Source: Rhizobacter sp.
Lineage (GTDB): Bacteria; Pseudomonadota; Gammaproteobacteria; Burkholderiales; Burkholderiaceae_C
DNA: 13,292 nt
Direction: 5' to 3'
Assembly (NCBI GenBank): GCA_014380155.1
Contig: JACMKJ010000273.1
Coordinates: forward strand, 1 to 13,292
The position numbers were made by a program, and so were the translations under genes. Shown piece by piece: positions 1 through 5,884 of the stretch (position 1 is the stretch's first letter; every line of letters begins with the position of its first letter). The notes under the pieces are model-generated. The model saw only the letters and a list, made by a program, of their open reading frames with translations. It did no database searches and was not told the origin of the DNA.

Positions 1-93
1 ACATGCGAGGTGACAGCGTGCTGGCATTGGAGGAGCGTGAAGGGTACAGCCATCACGTTGCCCCTTTGAAACACGATGTGCCAAAGCCGCCCC
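1..93. other. Left-edge segment, no gene assigned
   Basis: No confident gene is visible. On the plus strand a frame opening at base 3 stays open to a TGA at 117-119, inside the palindromic repeat, but its third codon positions are not GC-rich like the real genes here. On the minus strand an ATG at 53-51 has a purine-rich AAGGGG-type stretch upstream and stays open for 18 codons to the window edge. Either could be the end or beginning of a neighbouring gene. Flanking sequence is needed to choose, so neither is called. Confidence 0.3.
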
Positions 94-120
94 GTCATTT
101 CCCGCGAAGGCGGGAATGAC
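94..120. repeat. REP-like palindromic repeat (CCCGCGAAGGCGGG core)
   Basis: GTCATTTCCCGC (94-105) and GCGGGAATGAC (110-120) are inverted copies that would form an 11-bp stem with one bulged T and a GAAG loop. Short palindromes with this CCCGCGAAGGCGGG core are common dispersed intergenic repeats in beta- and gammaproteobacterial genomes. Here it lies in the intergenic left edge. It may act as an mRNA-stabilising hairpin or terminator for whatever lies to the left. That role is inferred. Confidence 0.7.
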
Positions 121-179
121 GACTCAAACAGTTGCGCGTTTCCCCGGACAGCAGTGCACCTTGGCGGGGCCGTTGAACA

Positions 180-280
180 CCAGCGTTGACGCAAAGGGCG
201 CAAAGGAAAGAAGAAAGACTTCTTCTTGTCTTCTTTGCGTCCTTGGTATTTCCTCTTGGCGTTCTTTGCGTCAACGCTGG
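180..280. repeat. Long nested inverted repeat (GACGCAAAG family)
   Basis: The outer arms CCAGCGTTGACGCAAAG (180-196) and CTTTGCGTCAACGCTGG (264-280) are a perfect 17-bp inverted repeat. Inside, a second imperfect pair (about 198-219 against 220-242), built from GCGCAAAGG-, AAGAAG- and CTTCTT-type units, extends the stem, so almost the whole 101 bp can fold into one cruciform or hairpin. It lies 20 bp beyond the stop of the minus-strand membrane-protein gene, where it could terminate that transcript. It resembles the dispersed, non-coding palindromic elements of Burkholderiales genomes. No open frame of coding character runs through it. Confidence 0.8.
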
Positions 281-300
281 CGTTTGTCAGCCCGCCCAGG

Positions 301-834
301 TCAGGCGAACTCGCGGCGCACGCCGGCTGACATCAAGCGCCGAATGATCCAGCCCAGCAGCCCGCAGGCACCGAGCGTCACCACCACCGCCATCACGCGC
401 GCCGCGGTGACAAAACCACCGAACACCCCCAGCGCCTGCGGCGGCAAGGCCACGCTGCCCAGCGTGCGGCTCACCACCGACTGCATCATTTCCTGCTGCA
501 GCCACAGGCCCAGCAGGATGGCGACGATGGCCACGACCAGCAGGCCGATGAAGGTGCGGCGGGCCCAATCAAGCCGCAGCAGCAGCCCGATGGCCGAGGC
601 CAGCGTGGCCAGCGACATCACGAGACCCGTGCCCACGACCCAGGGCATGTAGTTGAGCATCAACCCCATCAGGCCCGACACGGTGGCTGACGATGACAAG
701 GCGGGCAGCAGCGACGCGAGCATCGCGTTTTGCACCAACGCCGACAAACTCGCCACGACACCCAGCAGGATGAACAGCCAAGCGGTGGCGGTGACAAAGA
801 GGGAGCGGGCTCCGACGGCGATGGTGATAGGCAT
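301..834 (-). CDS. Four-helix integral membrane protein, unknown function
   Basis: The product is a 177-residue hydrophobic protein with four predicted transmembrane helices at about residues 11-33, 63-86, 94-112 and 143-166, and a basic C-terminal tail (RRLMSAGVRREFA) that probably faces the cytoplasm. The start was chosen at the ATG complementary to 832-834, because AGGAG (complement of 842-846) sits 7 nt upstream and hydrophobic coding begins right after it. The frame stays open further upstream to 1032, but that stretch is non-hydrophobic and overlaps the neighbouring gene antisense. I recognise no catalytic motif or named family. The first helix is followed by an extracytoplasmic loop of about 30 residues rich in Ser, Ala and Leu. 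The gene appears monocistronic and is followed by the long inverted repeat at 180-280. Existence is near certain; function is unknown. Confidence 0.85.
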   Translation of the reverse strand: MPITIAVGARSLFVTATAWLFILLGVVASLSALVQNAMLASLLPALSSSATVSGLMGLMLNYMPWVVGTGLVMSLATLASAIGLLLRLDWARRTFIGLLVVAIVAILLGLWLQQEMMQSVVSRTLGSVALPPQALGVFGGFVTAARVMAVVVTLGACGLLGWIIRRLMSAGVRREFA

Positions 835-841
835 GGCGTGA

Positions 842-846
842 CTCCT
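842..846 (-). promoter_or_regulatory. Shine-Dalgarno AGGAG deciding the 834 start
   Basis: CTCCT on the plus strand reads AGGAG on the minus strand, 7 nt before the ATG at 834. No comparable site precedes the upstream in-frame start candidates, so it fixes the membrane protein's start. Confidence 0.7.
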
Positions 847-862
847 GCGCGGGATGCATGGA

Positions 863-876
863 TTGTCTGGAGACAA
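863..876. promoter_or_regulatory. Possible operator palindrome TTGTCT-GG-AGACAA
   Basis: This is a perfect 6-2-6 inverted repeat in the leader of the minus-strand membrane-protein gene, 28 bp upstream of its ATG. Its position suits a dimeric regulator's operator. However, a 12-base match at this spacing is expected a few times by chance in a window this size, so the call is weak. I see no clear -35/-10 pair around it. Confidence 0.25.
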
Positions 877-905
877 CACACACCTTGTCATTCCCTTGCA
901 CAGGT

Positions 906-930
906 GCACCCCCACGTTGCAGGGGGCTGC
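906..930 (-). terminator. Weak GC hairpin downstream of the BNR gene
   Basis: GCACCCCC (906-913) pairs with GGGGGCTGC (922-930) with one bulged C and an 8-nt loop. It lies 20 bp past the stop of the minus-strand beta-propeller gene, where a terminator would be expected. No T-tract follows on the minus strand, so intrinsic termination is doubtful. Confidence 0.3.
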
Positions 931-950
931 CTGTGCGGCATTTGCAACAG

Positions 951-2027
951 CTATTCGAACTTCACGGCATGGATCGGCGGCAGGTGGGTGGAAACGCTGA
1001 GCCAGCTGTCGCCGCCATCGTCGCTCGCCCACAGGTTGCCGGTGGTGCTGCCCATCAACAAAGACGTTCCGCTGTCATCGACCGCGAGGCCGTGGCGGTA
1101 GACGAGGTCGTAGCAGTCTTTTTGCGGCAGGCCTTTGCGCAATGTCTCGAAGCTGCGCCCACCGTCGCGTGTGCGGTTGACTACCAAAGCGCCATCGACC
1201 GGCACACGCTTCTCGTCCTTGATCGCCGGTACAAACCAGGCGGTGTGGGCGTCGCTCGGGTGCGCAGCCACCGCAAAACCAAAGCTCGACAGCGGCGCCT
1301 TCACCTCCTGCCAGCTCACCGAGCCGTCGGTCGACTTGAAGATGCCGTTGTGATGCTGGCACCACAGCGTGCCGGGTTGTGCGCTACCAGCCGCAATGAG
1401 GTGCGGGTCTTGGGTGTTTTCGTCATCGGCTTGCTCCGGCGGCATGAAGTCGGCCCGCATGCCCTTGGCTTGCAGCCCCCACTGGGTGCCCCCTTCGCTG
1501 CTGCCCCACACACCACCACAGCTGATGCCGAGCAGCAGTTCGCCGGGGCGCGTGGGGTGCGGCAGGATGGAGTGGATGCCGGGCACGTCATAACCGCCAC
1601 CAAACCACCCGGCACGCTCAGGGCGTGACCAGAACGAGTCGACCAGTTGCCACGTCTCGCCACCATCACCGCTGCGGAACAAGCCGCCTGGCAGCGTGCC
1701 AGCCCACAACGCACCGGCCACTGACTCCATGGACCAGATCTGCACCAGCTTCCAGGGCACGCCGGTCGCTTCAGGCGGCTGCGGCGGATAGGCCGGTGTG
1801 CCGACCTCGCGCCAGGTGGCTCCGGCGTCGTCCGACGCGTGCACCTTCACGCCGAAGTGCCCCAGGTTCAGCGCCGCCAGCATGCGCCCGCTGGCGGTGG
1901 GCGGGAGCAGCATCGACACCGGCTCGGACAGAAAGCTCACGCGGGCGATCCCCCAACCCTTGCCCTTGCGGCCCAGCTCGAACAGGCCTTTGCGTGTGGC
2001 CACCCAGGCGCGATGTGAGTTGGTCAT
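951..2027 (-). CDS. BNR/Asp-box beta-propeller protein (exo-alpha-sialidase-like fold)
   Basis: This 358-residue protein is built from repeated Asp-box hairpins (S-x-D-x-G-x-x-W). Six are visible: SDDAGATW (65-72), SGDGGETW (119-126), SSEGGTQW (176-183), STDGSVSW (232-239), TRDGGRSF (286-293) and SDDGGDSW (335-342). This is the signature of WD40/YVTN/BNR-like propellers, a group spanning sialidases, VPS10-like sorting domains and Ycf48-type assembly factors. There is no signal peptide, so it is probably cytoplasmic and unlikely to be a secreted sialidase. Conserved sialidase features such as the FRIP motif are not seen. The start was taken at the ATG complementary to 2025-2027, because GGAGG (2037-2041) lies 9 nt upstream. 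The alternative ATG at 2036 overlaps the preceding gene's stop (ATGA) but has that GGAGG directly abutting it. It is translationally coupled to the MoaD-like gene. The fold is confident; the biochemical role is unknown. Confidence 0.85.
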   Translation of the reverse strand: MTNSHRAWVATRKGLFELGRKGKGWGIARVSFLSEPVSMLLPPTASGRMLAALNLGHFGVKVHASDDAGATWREVGTPAYPPQPPEATGVPWKLVQIWSMESVAGALWAGTLPGGLFRSGDGGETWQLVDSFWSRPERAGWFGGGYDVPGIHSILPHPTRPGELLLGISCGGVWGSSEGGTQWGLQAKGMRADFMPPEQADDENTQDPHLIAAGSAQPGTLWCQHHNGIFKSTDGSVSWQEVKAPLSSFGFAVAAHPSDAHTAWFVPAIKDEKRVPVDGALVVNRTRDGGRSFETLRKGLPQKDCYDLVYRHGLAVDDSGTSLLMGSTTGNLWASDDGGDSWLSVSTHLPPIHAVKFE

Positions 2028-2032
2028 CTTCG

Positions 2033-2302
2033 TCATCCTCCGGAAAGGGCCTGCAGCACATGGACTTGGCTGTCGGCCTTCAATTGATCGTTCAGCACCA
2101 CACGGTCATGGCAGCGCCGCCCGTCGATGAACACCACCACGTTGGCGCGCAAGTGGCCTTGCTCGTCAAGCACATAGCCTTGCAGCCGCGGGTTGATGTC
2201 GAACGCGGCCTGCAAGGCTTCGCGCAAAGTGGCAACCTGCGCGTCGACCTCGGGGGTCTCGGTGAAGCGCCTGAGTTGCTGCGTGAAGACGATGTGGGCC
2301 AC
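2033..2302 (-). CDS. MoaD/ThiS-family ubiquitin-fold protein
   Basis: The product is 89 residues and ends in ...VLQALSGG. A C-terminal Gly-Gly is the hallmark of MoaD/ThiS sulfur-carrier proteins, which are adenylated and thiocarboxylated there by E1-like enzymes. The VDAQVATLREALQ helix region, the ANVVVFIDGRR strand near residues 53-63, and the QLKADSQVHVLQALSGG end fit the beta-grasp pattern. The chosen start is GTG at 2302, giving VAHIVFTQQLRRF at the N-terminus. No strong ribosome site precedes it, and the longer open frame upstream (to 2434) is Arg-rich and crosses the divergent rarD start, so it is unlikely. No MoaE, ThiG or E1-like partner lies in the window. The tight coupling to the beta-propeller gene, whose ribosome site is formed by this gene's last two Gly codons, suggests a joint function. 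Family is confident; pathway unknown. Confidence 0.82.
   Translation of the reverse strand: MAHIVFTQQLRRFTETPEVDAQVATLREALQAAFDINPRLQGYVLDEQGHLRANVVVFIDGRRCHDRVVLNDQLKADSQVHVLQALSGG
2037..2041 (-). promoter_or_regulatory. Ribosome site GGAGG within the MoaD-like gene's terminal codons
   Basis: The last codons GGA GGA and the stop TGA of the MoaD-like gene create GGAGG, 9 nt ahead of the ATG at 2027 and directly abutting the ATG at 2036. The spacing favours the 2027 start for the beta-propeller protein and implies translational coupling. Confidence 0.6.
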
Positions 2303-2417
2303 GCGGCGATGATGCCCGCGCACACGCCGCCTGACCAGCGTTTTGCCCCAAGAGACAATCACTCTGCTGACGCTCTCTTGCTGCCTCCTACTGCCTTCTG
2401 CTGACTTACTTCCATCC
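2303..2417. promoter_or_regulatory. Divergent intergenic region between moaD-like and rarD
   Basis: These 115 bp separate two divergently read starts and must hold, or lie next to, the promoters for both the MoaD-like/propeller pair and rarD. The rarD-proximal half is pyrimidine-rich on the plus strand, and no purine-rich ribosome site is visible before the rarD ATG. No convincing -35/-10 pair could be identified by eye. Confidence 0.35.
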
Positions 2418-3293
2418 ATGTCCACTGGTGCCATCTACGCCGCCCTCGCCTTTGCTGCCTGGGGCATCTTCCCGCTCTACTTCCGCCAGATCGCGCACGT
2501 GCCGTCGGGCGAGATCCTGATCCACCGCATCGTCTGGTCGTTGGTCTTTGTGTTGATCGTGTTGAGCCTGCGCCGCCAGTGGGGCTGGCTCAAGCCGGTG
2601 CTGCGCCAGCCCAAGGTGTTGGCCGCCTTCACTGCCAGCGCCTTGCTGCTGTCGGTCAACTGGCTGACCTACATCTGGGCCGTGAACAACGGGCACGTGA
2701 TCGACGCGAGCCTGGGCTACTTCATCAACCCGCTGGTCAATGTGCTGCTCGGCTACACCGTGCTGCACGAGCGGCTGCGCCGCATGCAGTGGCTGGCGCT
2801 CGGCTTGGCGGCAGGCGGCGTGTTGTGGCTCACCATCCAGGCCGGCCACCTGCCATGGATCGCGCTGGCGCTCGCCAGCTCCTTCGGTGCCTATGGCCTG
2901 CTGCGCAAGGTGGCCACGCTCGGCGCGCTCGAAGGCCTCACGCTCGAGACCCTGCTGCTGGCCCCGATCGCCGCGCTCGTCCTGGGCGTGTGGATGTTCA
3001 ACGGCAGCAGCACCTTCCCCGCACCCGACGCGCCCACCAACGCCTGGTTGATTGCCGCCGGGCCCATCACCGCCATCCCCTTGCTGCTGTTTGCCGCCGG
3101 CGCGCGGCGCATCTCGCTGACCACACTCGGGCTGCTGCAATACATCGGCCCGACCATCCAGCTCGCACTCGGCCTGTGGCTGTTCCACGAGCCCTTCTCG
3201 GCCGCGCGCTTGCTGGGCTTCGGGCTGATCTGGCTGGCGCTTGCGGTTTACAGCGCCGAGGGCTGGTGGCACGGCCGCTCGCAGCTCGCCTAA
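2418..3293 (+). CDS. RarD-type EamA family transporter
   Basis: This 291-residue inner-membrane protein has about ten hydrophobic helices in two EamA halves. It starts MSTGAIYAALAFAAWGIFPL, and RarD-characteristic stretches follow: the WAVNNGHVIDASLGYFINPL region and the GLLQYIGPTIQLALGLWLF region. RarD was named for a chloramphenicol-sensitivity phenotype, and its transported substrate is unknown. EamA proteins are drug/metabolite transporters. The start at 2418 is preferred to the in-frame ATG at 2343, because the extra 25 residues (MPQETITLL...) precede the conserved N-terminus and overlap the divergent promoter. The ribosome site is weak. It is co-directional with the resorcinol-type cluster, 88 bp upstream, so read-through is possible, but RarD homologues occur in many contexts and no functional link is implied. 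Confidence 0.9.
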   Translation: MSTGAIYAALAFAAWGIFPLYFRQIAHVPSGEILIHRIVWSLVFVLIVLSLRRQWGWLKPVLRQPKVLAAFTASALLLSVNWLTYIWAVNNGHVIDASLGYFINPLVNVLLGYTVLHERLRRMQWLALGLAAGGVLWLTIQAGHLPWIALALASSFGAYGLLRKVATLGALEGLTLETLLLAPIAALVLGVWMFNGSSTFPAPDAPTNAWLIAAGPITAIPLLLFAAGARRISLTTLGLLQYIGPTIQLALGLWLFHEPFSAARLLGFGLIWLALAVYSAEGWWHGRSQLA

Positions 3294-3381
3294 GGAGGCC
3301 TCCCCTCTTTGCGGGGCGTGCCGACCGGCCGCGTCGCCTACCATTGGCGACCCGCTCCCCCAGCACTGACAACAGCCCTCT
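3294..3381 (+). promoter_or_regulatory. Gap between rarD and the cluster, with small hairpins
   Basis: This 88-bp spacer opens with a perfect palindrome GGAGGCCTCC (3294-3303) directly after the rarD stop. CCCC(TCTTTGC)GGGG follows at about 3302-3316. A second hairpin, GTCGCC(7-nt loop)GGCGAC, lies at 3333-3351, about 30 bp before the first cluster gene. None has a T-tract. The spacer is the likeliest site for the operon's own promoter, but no confident -35/-10 pair is visible. Confidence 0.35.
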
Positions 3382-4362
3382 GTGAACACTGGCACTTCCG
3401 AAACGCTTGGCCCCCTCAAGAACGTATTGGTCATCCAGTATTCGCAATCCGGGCAACTCACCCGGCTCACCGAGCAGATCGTTGCACCCCTCAAAGCCGA
3501 CCCACGCATCCGCGTGCAGATGCTGACACTGGCGCCACTCAAGCCCTTCCCCTTCCCCTGGCCGTTTTTCACCTTTCTCGACGCCTTCCCCGAGTCGGCC
3601 CACCTGGTGCCGCCACCGCTGGCGCCGCTGCCGCTCACCGGCAATGAAGACTTCGACCTGATCGTGCTTCCCTACCAGGTGTGGTTTCTCGCACCCTCAC
3701 AGCCGGTCACGGCCTTCCTGAAGCACCCGGTGGCGAAGCAGGTGCTGCTGGGCAAACCAGTGGTCACCGTCATCGCCTGTCGCAACATGTGGTTGATGGC
3801 GCACGACAAGCTCAAGGGCCTGTTGGCCGACGCCGGCGCGCGCCTGATCGACAACGCGGTGCTCACCGACCCCGGCCCCACCATGGCCACGTTTTTCACC
3901 ACGCCGCGCTGGGTGCTCACCGGCAACAAGGCCGGGTTCTGGGGCATGCCCGCAGCTGGCTTGAACGAAGCGCAGATCAAAGGCTCGCGCCGCTTCGGCC
4001 TGGCCCTGCGTGACGCGCTCGCCGCCAGTCGTGAAAAAGGCACGCAGCCGCTGCTGGCCGGGCTGGGTGCAGTACAGGTCGAGCCACGCCTTTACATCAG
4101 CGAGCGCGCCGGCAGCCGCAGCTTCTTCGTCTGGGGCAAGCTGCTGATGGCGGTGGGCCGGCCGGGCGTCTGGCAGCGCACGCCGCTGCTTCTGTTGTAT
4201 GTGATCTTCCTCATCGTGATGATCATCACGGTTGTGCCCACCAGTTTGGCGCTGCAGGCCCTGCTGCGGCCGTTCATGGGAGGGTGGCTGACTAAAATCA
4301 AGGCTCAATTCGAGCAGCCCTCGGGCTCGTCCACGGAACGTTGCCACACCTATGAGGACTGA
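3382..4362 (+). CDS. DarA-like dialkylresorcinol aromatase, flavodoxin fold, membrane-anchored
   Basis: This 326-residue protein belongs to the family annotated as dialkylresorcinol condensing enzyme (DarA). In dialkylresorcinol and flexirubin-type pathways DarA is the oxidative step that aromatises the cyclohexanedione made by DarB. The N-terminal part shows a flavodoxin-like beta-strand and phosphate-binding loop, NVLVIQYSQSGQL (14-26), followed by alternating strands and helices (DFDLIVLPYQVWFLAPSQ, 91-107; KPVVTVIACRNMW, 125-137) that fit FMN binding. A single strong hydrophobic helix at about 268-295 followed by a basic tail would tether it to the inner membrane. The start is a GTG at 3382 with no clear ribosome site, and no better in-frame start precedes the conserved strand. 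The 3' end overlaps the next gene by 11 nt. Family is confident; the exact substrate is inferred. Confidence 0.88.
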   Translation: MNTGTSETLGPLKNVLVIQYSQSGQLTRLTEQIVAPLKADPRIRVQMLTLAPLKPFPFPWPFFTFLDAFPESAHLVPPPLAPLPLTGNEDFDLIVLPYQVWFLAPSQPVTAFLKHPVAKQVLLGKPVVTVIACRNMWLMAHDKLKGLLADAGARLIDNAVLTDPGPTMATFFTTPRWVLTGNKAGFWGMPAAGLNEAQIKGSRRFGLALRDALAASREKGTQPLLAGLGAVQVEPRLYISERAGSRSFFVWGKLLMAVGRPGVWQRTPLLLLYVIFLIVMIITVVPTSLALQALLRPFMGGWLTKIKAQFEQPSGSSTERCHTYED

Positions 4363-5488
4363 AGTCTTTCTCACGCGCACCGGCGCGTTCCTGCCTTTCG
4401 AGCCGGTGTCGAACGACGACATCGAAAGCGTGCTCGGGCAGGTGGGGGGCAAACCCTCGCGTGCACGCCGCCTGGTGCTGCGCAGCAACGGCATCCAGTC
4501 GCGCCACTACGCCATCGACCGCGCCACCGGCGAGCCGGCCATGAGTAACGCGCAGATGACGGCCGCCGCCATCCGCGCCATGGGCGCCGACATCGGCCAC
4601 GTCGATTGCCTGGCCACTGGCACCTCGCTGCCCGACCAGTTGATGCCCAACCACGCGGTGATGGTGCACGGCGAGCTTGGCTGGCCCCGCCTGGAGGCCG
4701 TGTCGTGCGCCGGCATCTGCCTGTCGGGCACGGCCGCACTCAAACACGCCTGGCTGTCGGTGCGGGCCGGTGAAGCGCAACGCGCGGTGGCCACCGGCTC
4801 CGAGCTGGCCTCGCCGATTCTGTTGGCGCGCAACTTCGACGCCGAGGTCGAGCACAAGCTGCAGACACTGGAAGAGCGCCCCGAGATCGCCTTCGAAAAA
4901 GACTTTCTCCGCTGGATGCTGTCTGACGGCGCCGGCGCCGTGCTGCTGGAAACCGCACGCCGCGGCCCGCTGTCGCTGCGCATCGACTGGATCGAGCTCT
5001 CGTCCGCCGCGCACGAGCTGCCCGCCTGCATGTACGCCGGCGCCGACAAGAACGAAGACCAGTCGCTGCGTGGCTGGCTGCGTTTTTCCAACGGCGACTG
5101 GCAGGCCAAGTCGGTGTTCGCCGTCAAACAAGACGTGCGCCTGCTGAACGAAAACATCGTGCGCGCTGCGCTGCGCGAGCCGCTGGCCGACGTCATCGCC
5201 AAGCGCAAACTGCTTGTCGACGAGATCGACTGGTTCTTGCCGCATCTCTCGTCGCAGTTTTTCCGCGAGCCCGTGGTACAGGCACTGGCCGAAGTGGGCT
5301 TGCCCATCCCGCAGGAGCGGTGGTTCAGCAACCTCGCGCAAAAGGGCAACACCGGTTCGGCGTCGCCGTACATCATCCTCGACGAGCTGTTCCGCTCCGG
5401 TCGCATCAAGCACGGGCAGAAGCTTCTGATGTTCATTCCCGAAAGCGGCCGTTTTTCGAGCGGCTTCGTCTACATGGAAGCGGTCTAG
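4352..5488 (+). CDS. DarB-like beta-ketoacyl-ACP synthase III
   Basis: This 378-residue protein has a KAS III thiolase fold. The catalytic triad can be placed by pattern: Cys119 in EAVSCAGICLSG, His298 in DWFLPHLSSQF and Asn333 in KGNTGSASPY, matching the Cys-His-Asn order of FabH. In the Dar pathway DarB joins two acyl thioesters, a beta-ketoacyl and an alpha,beta-unsaturated one, into a 2,5-dialkylcyclohexane-1,3-dione that DarA then oxidises. Adjacency to the DarA-like gene and the non-FabH N-terminus (MRTEVFLTRTGAFLPFEPVS) favour DarB over a housekeeping FabH. It starts inside the DarA-like gene (ATG at 4352, 11-nt overlap), implying translational coupling. All three catalytic residues are present, so it should be active. 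The chain lengths it accepts cannot be read from sequence. Confidence 0.9.
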   Translation: MRTEVFLTRTGAFLPFEPVSNDDIESVLGQVGGKPSRARRLVLRSNGIQSRHYAIDRATGEPAMSNAQMTAAAIRAMGADIGHVDCLATGTSLPDQLMPNHAVMVHGELGWPRLEAVSCAGICLSGTAALKHAWLSVRAGEAQRAVATGSELASPILLARNFDAEVEHKLQTLEERPEIAFEKDFLRWMLSDGAGAVLLETARRGPLSLRIDWIELSSAAHELPACMYAGADKNEDQSLRGWLRFSNGDWQAKSVFAVKQDVRLLNENIVRAALREPLADVIAKRKLLVDEIDWFLPHLSSQFFREPVVQALAEVGLPIPQERWFSNLAQKGNTGSASPYIILDELFRSGRIKHGQKLLMFIPESGRFSSGFVYMEAV

Positions 5489-5884
5489 ATGGATCTCGAA
5501 TCCGTTCCTCAAGAAGGCAACGCCACCCTCGGCGGCCACCGCAAGGCGATGTATGCGAAGGACGCCAATGGCCGCATGGTGATTGCGCCCTCGGCCGGCT
5601 GGGAGGCCGAAGAGATCGTCACCAGCCACGCCGTGGAGAGCCTGCACGCACAAGCCGAACAAGCGCGTGAGCGGGTCAAGGCCGGCCTGGCCTCGCCGCT
5701 CGAGTTCTGGATGTACGAGCGCCGCATGGACGTGGCCCTGCTCTCGCAGACCAGCGGCTTCTGGCAATGGCGCGTCAAGCGCCACCTGCGCCCTGAAGGT
5801 TTTGCCAAACTGTCGATCAAGCACCTGGCGCGTTATGCCGAAGCCCTCGGCATCGCTCCCGCTGCATTGCAAACACTCCCATGA
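5489..5884 (+). CDS. Small conserved-looking protein with helix-turn-helix-like C-terminus
   Basis: This is a 131-residue soluble protein without signal peptide or membrane helix. The first half (GHRKAMYAKDANGRMVIAPS, then GWEAEEIVTSHAVESL) is of unknown fold. The C-terminal half, about residues 78-131, reads like a degenerate XRE-type helix-turn-helix: MDVALLSQTSGFWQWRVKRHL resembles the LA..tG.s...v...L helices, and LARYAEALGIAPAAL resembles the usual final helix. The ATG directly follows the previous stop (TAGATG), with GGAAG (5476-5480) 8 nt upstream. The stop overlaps the next start by ATGA. Its place inside the biosynthetic operon suggests a pathway-specific regulator, adaptor or carrier-protein partner, but none of these is demonstrated. 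I recognise no named family. Confidence 0.85.
   Translation: MDLESVPQEGNATLGGHRKAMYAKDANGRMVIAPSAGWEAEEIVTSHAVESLHAQAEQARERVKAGLASPLEFWMYERRMDVALLSQTSGFWQWRVKRHLRPEGFAKLSIKHLARYAEALGIAPAALQTLP

Noticed and set aside
116..652. 178-codon plus-strand frame across the inverted repeat
   Set aside because: It begins in the REP-like repeat, runs through the non-coding inverted repeat and is antisense to the four-helix membrane protein.
951..2027. Propeller protein as a secreted sialidase
   Set aside because: There is no signal peptide and no sialidase catalytic motif was seen. Asp boxes alone only define the fold.
2034..2036. ATG at 2036 as the propeller gene's start
   Set aside because: It makes an ATGA overlap, but the GGAGG abuts it with no spacer. 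The ATG at 2027 has a workable 9-nt spacing. The difference is three residues, so it remains possible.
2363..2405. Direct repeat TCTGCTGAC at 2363-2371 and 2397-2405 in the rarD leader
   Set aside because: A 9-base repeat within 40 bp is expected about this often by chance in a window of this size, and nothing else supports an operator.
2406..3644. 412-codon open frame on the minus strand
   Set aside because: It is antisense to rarD and the DarA-like gene and has low-complexity Gln/Gly/Arg composition. It is a shadow frame.
4298..5872. 524-codon open frame on the minus strand
   Set aside because: It lies antisense across the DarB-like gene and its neighbours. Its protein is Arg/His/Gln-rich without a recognisable fold, the usual shadow of high-GC coding DNA.
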